64,000 nt of DNA from Polaromonas sp. (GTDB lineage Bacteria > Pseudomonadota > Gammaproteobacteria > Burkholderiales > Burkholderiaceae_C): the NCBI RefSeq assembly GCF_029945685.1, contig NZ_JAQSDA010000025.1, forward strand, positions 248,001 through 312,000. Reading direction: 5' to 3'. Positions 58,185-64,000 of the stretch are shown one piece after another. Below the pieces are notes generated by a model. It was not told the DNA's origin and searched no databases. It was given only the letters and a program-made list of their open reading frames with translations. Position 1 is the first letter of the stretch. Each line of letters opens with the position of its first letter. Position numbers and translations under genes: made by a program.

Positions 58185-59135
58185 GTGAAAAAACATATCT
58201 ACATCTACTCCCCCTCCAGCGCCGTGCGCGACAAGGCTGCTTTCAAGCGCGGCGTGCGGCGCCTGACCGCGCTGGGTTACGAGGTCGAGCTTGACGAGGC
58301 CGCGCTGAGCAGCTACCAGCGTTTTGCCGGCGACGACGAAACCCGGCTGGCCGCGATCGCCCGGGCGGCCGCCAGCGGTGCCGATGTGGCGTTGATCTCC
58401 CGGGGCGGCTACGGCCTGACACGCCTGCTGCCGCATATCAACTACAAGGCGCTGGACAAGGCCGTGTCCCGGGGAACGCGTTTTGTCGGCCTGAGCGATT
58501 TCACGGCCCTGCAAAATGCGCTGCTGGCCAAAACCGGGGCAGTGACCTGGGCCGGTCCGGCACTCGGCGAGGACTTCGGAACCGAAGGCCAGCCGGACGA
58601 CATCATGGAAGCCTGCTTTGACGACCTGATCACAAGGCAGGGCGAAGGCACCGGCTGGCGGCTGCCGAAAATTGCTACGAAATCAATAGCTGGCGGCGCT
58701 TGGCAGGCGGGGGCTGACGGCCAATTTGGCGTGAAGAATGCAGTGTTATGGGGCGGCAACCTTGCGGTGCTGAGTTCGCTCGTGGGCACCCCTTACCTGC
58801 CTGAGGTGAAGGGTGGCATTCTGTTTCTGGAAGAGGTGCATGAACACCCGTACCGGCTGGAGCGCATGTTGACACAGCTGCTGCACGCTGGCGTGCTGGC
58901 GCGGCAGAAGGCGGTGGTGCTGGGGCAGTTCACCAACTACAAGCTCGTGCCGCACGACAAGGGGTTCAAGCTGGCCACGGTGGTGGCGTGGTTGCAGCGC
59001 CAGATCAAGGCGCCGGTGCTCAGTGGGCTGCCTTTTGGTCATGTGCCGACCAAGGTGGTGTTGCCGGTGGGAGAGAAAGTGACACTGGCCGTAGAGGACC
59101 GGGATGCTTTCCTTCTCTGGGGTCACAGCCATTGA
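58185..59135 (+). CDS. ldcA: LD-carboxypeptidase (S66 family)
   Basis: 316 aa from the GTG at 58185 (VKKHIYIYSPSSAVRDKAAF); the ORF track starts far inside the previous gene. S66 features: LISRGGYGLTRLLPHINY, nucleophile Ser 104 in FVGLSDFTALQ, Glu in LFLEEVHEHPYRLERML and His in GLPFGHVPTKVVLPVG. It trims the terminal D-Ala of murein tetrapeptides in recycling. An E60 copy is translated at about residues 162-181 (KIATKSIAGGAWQAGADGQF), just before VKNAVLWGGNL. GATACT lies close upstream of the GTG. Confidence 0.93.
   Translation: MKKHIYIYSPSSAVRDKAAFKRGVRRLTALGYEVELDEAALSSYQRFAGDDETRLAAIARAAASGADVALISRGGYGLTRLLPHINYKALDKAVSRGTRFVGLSDFTALQNALLAKTGAVTWAGPALGEDFGTEGQPDDIMEACFDDLITRQGEGTGWRLPKIATKSIAGGAWQAGADGQFGVKNAVLWGGNLAVLSSLVGTPYLPEVKGGILFLEEVHEHPYRLERMLTQLLHAGVLARQKAVVLGQFTNYKLVPHDKGFKLATVVAWLQRQIKAPVLSGLPFGHVPTKVVLPVGEKVTLAVEDRDAFLLWGHSH
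58670..58731 (+). repeat. E60 dispersed element inside ldcA
   Basis: AATTGCTACGAAATCAATAG, CTGGCGGCGCTTGG, GGGGGCTGACGGCCAATTTG. Complete copy in plus orientation, in the same frame as the 3-hydroxyisobutyryl-CoA hydrolase copy. Confidence 0.88.
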
Positions 59136-59204
59136 GCAGGGGAAACCTACCTGACAGCCGGGCGTTTTTAATGGGCTGCGGCGCCTCGCCCGGTGGTGGG
59201 CGGC

Positions 59205-59546
59205 CTAGCTGGTCAGGGAGCTGCGGCGGGAGCCGAGACTGCCGGGCAACAGGCCGTCAAACATCTTGGTGATGCCACTGACCTTCTGGCGGGCGATCGT
59301 TTCGCCCTGCATGGCCGACAGCACGGCCATGACGTCACCACGGGCATACCAGAGACCTTGCGCATCCTGGGCATAGCGCACGCGCAGCGCAATTTTCGGG
59401 TAGTGTTTCTCGCCAAACTCACCGAGTTCGTTGAGCATCAACTGCCGAATGCTTTCGGTCCTCTTTTCCAGGCTGGAAGGCGTCACTTCACCACCATGGA
59501 GCAGACCCAGCAAACTGCTTTTCAAATCAGGTTTAATCCAGCGCAT
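59205..59546 (-). CDS. Hypothetical protein, 113 aa
   Basis: Start taken as the ATG giving MRWIKPDLKSSLLGLLHGGE; the ORF track adds 26 residues across a likely promoter region. No family recognised. Predicted helical N-terminus (TPSSLEKRTESIRQLMLNEL) and a central segment YPKIALRVRYAQDAQGLWYA that looks like a small alpha/beta domain, then a Ser/Arg-rich tail. No signal peptide. Convergent with ldcA, divergent from the aldehyde dehydrogenase. The 290-base upstream gap is AT-richer than average and probably carries both promoters. Confidence 0.65.
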   Translation of the reverse strand: MRWIKPDLKSSLLGLLHGGEVTPSSLEKRTESIRQLMLNELGEFGEKHYPKIALRVRYAQDAQGLWYARGDVMAVLSAMQGETIARQKVSGITKMFDGLLPGSLGSRRSSLTS

Positions 59547-59837
59547 AGAGCTTGTGCTTTCGATAGTTGGGCGGTGCGGAGCCGTGCGGTCTGGTAGATT
59601 AAGCCTCCACGGTGACAGATGCAAGATCTATCCTGTGACATGGTTAACGTAAAACAACAAATAAATCAACGCGTTAGTAAGCAAATGTCATGTTGATTCT
59701 TGCATCGCATACCAAAGTAGTACTTTTTAATTCGTCACGCGTCGACCTTGCAATGAAAATTACCAGGATTTTCTTTGTGACTTATTTGCCTCTTGTCTCC
59801 CTGTTTTTTCCCAACAACCTCCCTTTTCGAGCCTGAT

Positions 59838-61268
59838 ATGACTACCTACCCTTCGCACTACATCAACGGCCAGTGGGTCAAGGCCCAATCGGCTGAGACC
59901 CTGCCGGTGCACGACTCCAGCACCGAGGAGGTCATGGCAACCGTGCCGGCCGGCACAGCGCTGGAGGCCGAGCGCGCCGTGCTGGCCGCCCGCGCTGCTT
60001 TTGACGCTTGGTCTGCCTTGCCCGTCGAAGACCGGGCGGCCTACCTCGACAAGATCGCGGCCGGTCTGAAAGCCCGGACCGATGAGATGGCACAGACCAT
60101 CGCCCGCGAAGTCGGCATGCCGCTGAAAATGGCACGCGCAGTCCAGGTGGGTGGGCCCACCTGGCACTGGGGCAACTTTGCCAAAATCGCGCGTAATTTC
60201 GAATGGGAAAAGAAAATCGGCAACTCGCTGGTGGTGCGCGAGCCGATCGGCGTGGTGGGCTGCATCACGCCCTGGAACTTCCCGCTCAGCCAGATCACCC
60301 TGAAAATCGCGCCGGCGCTCGCCGCCGGCTGCACCGTGGTGCTCAAGCCCAGCGAGATTGCGCCCGTCAATGCCATGATCCTGGCTGAAATCATTCACGA
60401 AGCCGGCCTGCCGCCCGGCGTGTTCAACCTCGTCAACGGCATGGGCCCGGTGGTTGGGGAAGTGCTGGCCACCCACCCCGAGGTGGATATGGTCAGTTTC
60501 ACCGGGTCCACACGTGCCGGGAAACGTGTCGGTGAGCTCGCCAGCCAGTCGGTCAAACGTGTGGCGCTGGAACTCGGCGGCAAGTCGGCCAGCGTCATTC
60601 TTGACGATGCCGACATGGAGGCGGCGGTCAAGGGCACGATCTCGGCCTGCATGCTCAACAGCGGCCAGACCTGCTCGGCCCATACCCGCATGCTGGTGCC
60701 GGCCGGCCGTTATGACGAGGTCAAGGCACTGGCGAAAACCGCCATCGCCAAGTTCAGCGTCGGCCCCAGCCTTGAGGAAACCAGCAAGCTCGGACCGCTG
60801 GTCAGCGCGAACCAGCGTGACCGTGTGCTGGGATTCATCCGCACCGGCATCGAGGAGGGCGCCGACGTGATTGCGGGCGGAGCCGAGCCGCCCGCCTTCG
60901 ACAAAGGCTACTTCGTGCAGCCCACCATCCTCGGCATCAAAGCCACCGACACCCTGGCCCAGGAAGAAATTTTCGGACCTGTGCTGGTGGTCATTCCGTA
61001 CAAGGATGAAGAAGAAGCTGTGGCGATTGCCAACAACACCATTTACGGTCTGGGCGGCGGCGTCTGGAGCGGCAACGACGACCATGCGATCAAGGTCGCG
61101 CGGCGCATCCGCACCGGACAGATCGACATCAACGGCGGCCCCTTCAACGCGAATGCGCCTTTTGGCGGCTACAAGCAGTCAGGCAATGGCCGCGAAGCGG
61201 GGGTGTACGGGTTCGAGGAGTTTCTGGAGATCAAGTCGCTGCAGCTCAAGCCGGTCGCGGCCGCCTGA
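59838..61268 (+). CDS. Aldehyde dehydrogenase family protein
   Basis: 476 aa from [24 protein letters not shown] motifs: [44 protein letters not shown], general base Glu in [12 protein letters not shown], catalytic Cys in [26 protein letters not shown], and [20 protein letters not shown]. An NAD(P)-dependent aldehyde oxidiser of broad type; the substrate cannot be assigned. It is followed 82 bases on by the penicillin acylase-type gene. Confidence 0.93.
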   Translation: MTTYPSHYINGQWVKAQSAETLPVHDSSTEEVMATVPAGTALEAERAVLAARAAFDAWSALPVEDRAAYLDKIAAGLKARTDEMAQTIAREVGMPLKMARAVQVGGPTWHWGNFAKIARNFEWEKKIGNSLVVREPIGVVGCITPWNFPLSQITLKIAPALAAGCTVVLKPSEIAPVNAMILAEIIHEAGLPPGVFNLVNGMGPVVGEVLATHPEVDMVSFTGSTRAGKRVGELASQSVKRVALELGGKSASVILDDADMEAAVKGTISACMLNSGQTCSAHTRMLVPAGRYDEVKALAKTAIAKFSVGPSLEETSKLGPLVSANQRDRVLGFIRTGIEEGADVIAGGAEPPAFDKGYFVQPTILGIKATDTLAQEEIFGPVLVVIPYKDEEEAVAIANNTIYGLGGGVWSGNDDHAIKVARRIRTGQIDINGGPFNANAPFGGYKQSGNGREAGVYGFEEFLEIKSLQLKPVAAA

Positions 61269-61350
61269 TCGCCGGCCGCCTGATGGCCGGCACCTGATTG
61301 CTGGGGGCCTGATTCGGTTAGGCTATCGCCACAACAAGGAGGAGGCAATC

Positions 61351-63888
61351 ATGGTCTGGATCAAACGGTTTTTCTGGGTTTTGCTGGTGCTGCTCGCAGG
61401 GCTGGCGGCTGCGCTGGCCGTGTACGCCACGCGGGCCTTGCCTGCACTGGATGGCGAACTCAGGCTGCCCGCCCTGGCAGCGCCCGTGACCGTGGCGCGC
61501 GACGGTGCCGACGTCACCCACATCAAGGCCCAGACCCCGCGCGACGCCTGGATGGCGCTCGGTTACGTGCATGCGCAGGAGCGCGGCTGGCAACTGGAGT
61601 TCAACCGCCGGGTCATGCACGGCGAGCTCTCCGAGGTGCTGGGCGAGGCCACGCTGGACACCGACCGGCTGATGCGCACGCTGGGCATCATGGAGGCGGC
61701 GCAGCGCCAGTGGCAGGTGCTGCCGGCCGAGGCAAAACAGGCGCTGCAGGCCTACAGCGACGGCGTCAACGCGTTTTATGCCGGTGGCGCCCAGGCGCTG
61801 TCACCGGAATTCCACATCCTCGGCGTCAAGCCCGGTGGCGCCGGCCTGCCGTGGACGCCGCAGGACAGTGTGGGGTGGGCGCTGATGATGGCGCTCGACC
61901 TGGGCGGCAACTGGGGCAATGAGTTTGCGCGTCTTTCTGCAGCCAGGGTTCTCAGCACCCAGGAGTTGTGGCAGCTGTTCACGCCCTACCCGGGGGAGGC
62001 GCCGGCCTCCAGAACCGATTTCGCCAAACTATATGCCGGGCTCGGGGTCTTCCGCCCCGACGCTATCAAAACAGGAGCTGTCGCGCCATTACAGGAAAGG
62101 GATGGAGGCCTTTTCGGCATGCAAACCCTGGCCGCAAAGCCGGACCTGCTGGCGCTCGACATCAACGACTGGGCCGCCAACATCGGCAACGTGGAAGGCA
62201 AGGGATCGAACAACTGGGTGGTGGCCGGCGGCCACACCGTCAGCGGCAAACCCCTGCTGGCGAACGACCCGCACCTGGGTCTGTCGGCGCCTGCCATCTG
62301 GTACTTCGCCCGGCTGCAGGCACCCGCGGGCAAGGGGGCCGACGGCAAGGCCACCCCTGCGCTGGATGTCATTGGTGCCACTTTGCCAGGCCTGCCCTTT
62401 GTGGTGCTGGGCCGCACGGCCAGGGTGGCCTGGGGCTTTACCAACACCGGCCCCGATGTGCAGGACCTCTACCTCGAGCAGATCAATCCCGCCAACCCGC
62501 AGCAATACCGGGTACCCGGCAGCGGCGCGGTGCAATGGGCAGACTTCAGCACCCGCAGCGAAACCATCCGGGTCAAGGGCAAGCCCGACGTCAGCCTGAA
62601 GGTGCGCATCAGCCGCCACGGCCCGGTGCTCAGCGATGCGCAGAAAACCCATGCCGAGTTGCTGGACACCGCCAGGTACGTGATCGCACTGCGCTGGAGC
62701 GCGCTGGAAACCGAGAACCTGACCGCCGTGGCGGCCTTGCGCGCCAACCAGGCGCAATCGGTGGACGAGCTGATCGCCGCCTACGCCGACCACCACTCGC
62801 CGATGCAGAACGTGGTGATGGCTGACGTGACCGGCAAGGTCGCCTACAAGGCGATCGGCAAGGTGCCGCTGCGCAAGGCCGACAACGACATTCTCGGCAT
62901 CGCGCCGTCACCGGGCTGGGACGCCAGATATGACTGGGCGGGCTGGTTGCCCTACGCGCAGACGCCGCAGGCCGATGCGACGACGATCGGCAAAAAGGGC
63001 TGGTTCTCCAATGCCAACCAGAGCGTGGTGCCGGCGGGTTCCGACCTTTTCCTCGGGCAGGACTGGGTCGTGCCTTACCGCTTCGACCGCATCGAAAAAC
63101 TGCTGTCCGCCCAACCCCGGCATGACGCCGCATCCATGCAGGCCATCCAGTCCGACCAGCTGTCGTCGGCGACCTTGCGCTTGTTGCCCTTGTTGCAGAA
63201 AACCGTGTCGCAGCATCCGCTGGCCGCGCAAGCGCAGTCGGCGCTGGCCGGCTTTGACGGTGTGATGCGGGCTGACAGTGCGGCGCCGCTGATTTTTTCG
63301 GTCTGGGTCGATGAACTGACCCGCGGCGTGATCGGCAGCAAGCTGGGCGAGGCGCGCTTCAAAAGCATGTACGGCAAGCGCCATTTCCGCAGCGCGATTG
63401 AAGAGATGGTGGAGCGCGACGACAAGGCCTGGTGCGGGGCCGCCGGCTGTGCCGCCCAGTCCACGGCGGCGCTGGACCGCGCCCTGACGGCCCTGCAGGC
63501 CAAGTGGGGCAGCCAGCCTGCGCAATGGAAGTGGGGCGAGGCACACCCGGCGCTGTCGGCGCACCGGCCTTTCAGCAATGTGGCCGCGCTGGCGCGGCTG
63601 TTTGACGTCAGTGTGCCGACCGGCGGGGACTCGTTCACGGTCAATGTGGGCCAGTACTGGCCCAATGATGAAAAAATTCCGTTCGCCAACCGGCATGCCG
63701 CCTCGCTGCGCGCGGTTTACGACCTGGCCGACCCCGAAAAATCGCGGTTCATTTACCAGACCGGTCAGAGCGGCCTGTTTTTTTCCGGCCGCTACCGCGA
63801 CATGAGCGGCACATGGGCCGACGTCGGCTACCGCCCGCTGCAGATGAACCCGGCCGGCTTCACCCACGAGCTGAAGCTCAAGCCCTGA
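61351..63888 (+). CDS. Penicillin acylase family protein (Ntn hydrolase)
   Basis: 845 aa from the ATG at 61351 with AAGGAGGAG before it; the ORF track starts inside the ALDH gene. N-terminal signal/anchor (FFWVLLVLLAGLAAALAVYA), alpha chain (DAWMALGYVHAQERGWQLEF), then the autoprocessing site and beta-chain nucleophile Ser 286 in GKGSNNWVVAGGHT, with NDPHLGL and the FSNANQSVVP region. Ntn hydrolases of this family cleave amides such as acyl-homoserine lactones, penicillins or amides. An E60 copy lies at residues 237-256, within the expected excised spacer. Confidence 0.92.
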   Translation: MVWIKRFFWVLLVLLAGLAAALAVYATRALPALDGELRLPALAAPVTVARDGADVTHIKAQTPRDAWMALGYVHAQERGWQLEFNRRVMHGELSEVLGEATLDTDRLMRTLGIMEAAQRQWQVLPAEAKQALQAYSDGVNAFYAGGAQALSPEFHILGVKPGGAGLPWTPQDSVGWALMMALDLGGNWGNEFARLSAARVLSTQELWQLFTPYPGEAPASRTDFAKLYAGLGVFRPDAIKTGAVAPLQERDGGLFGMQTLAAKPDLLALDINDWAANIGNVEGKGSNNWVVAGGHTVSGKPLLANDPHLGLSAPAIWYFARLQAPAGKGADGKATPALDVIGATLPGLPFVVLGRTARVAWGFTNTGPDVQDLYLEQINPANPQQYRVPGSGAVQWADFSTRSETIRVKGKPDVSLKVRISRHGPVLSDAQKTHAELLDTARYVIALRWSALETENLTAVAALRANQAQSVDELIAAYADHHSPMQNVVMADVTGKVAYKAIGKVPLRKADNDILGIAPSPGWDARYDWAGWLPYAQTPQADATTIGKKGWFSNANQSVVPAGSDLFLGQDWVVPYRFDRIEKLLSAQPRHDAASMQAIQSDQLSSATLRLLPLLQKTVSQHPLAAQAQSALAGFDGVMRADSAAPLIFSVWVDELTRGVIGSKLGEARFKSMYGKRHFRSAIEEMVERDDKAWCGAAGCAAQSTAALDRALTALQAKWGSQPAQWKWGEAHPALSAHRPFSNVAALARLFDVSVPTGGDSFTVNVGQYWPNDEKIPFANRHAASLRAVYDLADPEKSRFIYQTGQSGLFFSGRYRDMSGTWADVGYRPLQMNPAGFTHELKLKP
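62061..62117 (+). repeat. E60 dispersed element inside the penicillin acylase gene
   Basis: CGCTATCAAAACAGGAGCTG, TCGCGCCATTACAGGAAAGG, GATGGAGGCCTTTTCGG. Plus orientation, in frame, about 30 codons before the nucleophile Ser 286. Confidence 0.78.
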
Positions 63889-63897
63889 GTCGGTCCC

Positions 63898-63922
63898 GCC
63901 TGAACCCCCGCGGGCTTCAGGC
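63898..63922. other. Hairpin between convergent genes
   Basis: GCCTGAA-CCCCCGCGGGC-TTCAGGC, perfect 7-bp arms with no T-run. It overlaps the stop codon of the minus-strand partial gene; possibly a shared 3' end structure. Confidence 0.45.
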
Positions 63923-64000
63923 GGGGACAGCGTCCACGTTGAGCCGGTCCCAATGGCGATGTTGAGCCATGGCGCTTATCAGGGCCTGTGAGAGCTGGCC
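63917..64000 (-). CDS. 3' end of an unidentified minus-strand gene
   Basis: The last 27 codons of a frame open to the right edge: GQLSQALISAMAQHRHWDRL, then NVDAVPA and TGA. The position right after a convergent gene and the clean stop near a hairpin suggest a real gene, but the fragment is too short to name a family and could be chance. The start lies beyond the window. Confidence 0.4.
   Translation of the reverse strand, partial: GQLSQALISAMAQHRHWDRLNVDAVPA

Overview
The window is chromosomal DNA of a high-GC betaproteobacterium. It is most likely from the family Comamonadaceae (Polaromonas/Rhodoferax/Variovorax-like), judged from gene order, protein character and dispersed repeats that I associate with that family. 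Nearly all genes are housekeeping or ordinary accessory genes. I see no prophage, insertion sequence, CRISPR array or integrase. One tRNA gene (tRNA-Ser, GGA anticodon) is present. Species identity is inference.

Layout. 0-3.3 kb: the end of dnaE2, then a minus-strand trio (alpha/beta hydrolase, phosphoribosyltransferase, erythromycin-esterase-like protein). 3.4-7.8 kb: LysE exporter, DUF1272, FrnE-like DsbA protein, OsmC, a low-GC orphan gene with a HEPN-like motif, and argA. 7.9-14.4 kb: a membrane protein with a degenerate GGDEF domain, hrpA carrying two repeat insertions, a tandem duplication of its 3' end, a DUF3309 mini-protein, and a repeat-rich gene-free stretch. 14.4-21.7 kb: aminotransferase, cysB, cbiX and lptGF, divergent from pepA-holC and a small gene. 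22-29.8 kb: amino-acid-binding lipoprotein, tRNA-Ser, DUF2237, an SPFH/NfeD pair, a basic amino acid decarboxylase, an exported ATP-type DNA ligase, and a GNAT protein. 29.9-36.5 kb: fabI and the yejABEF peptide importer. 36.6-45.4 kb: the rimP-nusA-infB-rbfA-truB translation/transcription cluster with its promoter and a leader terminator, then typA. 45.4-49.3 kb: EamA transporter, 3-hydroxyisobutyryl-CoA hydrolase, and an ECF sigma/anti-sigma pair with a COG4315 lipoprotein. 49.3-54.6 kb: smpB divergent from ratA-rnfH, then guaB and guaA. 54.7-64 kb: GAF/GGDEF-like protein, PaiB-like protein, a TadA-haloalkane dehalogenase fusion, LD-carboxypeptidase, aldehyde dehydrogenase, penicillin acylase, and the tail of an unidentified gene.

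The most striking signal is not a gene. A dispersed element of about 55-60 bp (called E60 here; core GCTAT-N8-TAGCTG or its remnant, then GCGCCCG..., AAGGGCTG.AGGCC.ATTTGG) occurs about ten times in 64 kb. Several copies lie inside conserved genes (hrpA, truB, a 3-hydroxyisobutyryl-CoA hydrolase, an LD-carboxypeptidase, penicillin acylase, perhaps yejF), always read in the same open frame for a given orientation, so unrelated proteins share small peptide cassettes. A second, C/G-rich family (CCCCCC.GGGGGG palindrome) sits between genes and has been translated into the N-terminus of YejF. A third (the PSPQPSP-type inverted repeat) lies inside hrpA. The other main observations are the TadA-dehalogenase fusion with all haloalkane dehalogenase catalytic positions visible, the hydrolase/phosphoribosyltransferase/esterase cassette, and palindromes over the ratA and guaB start regions.
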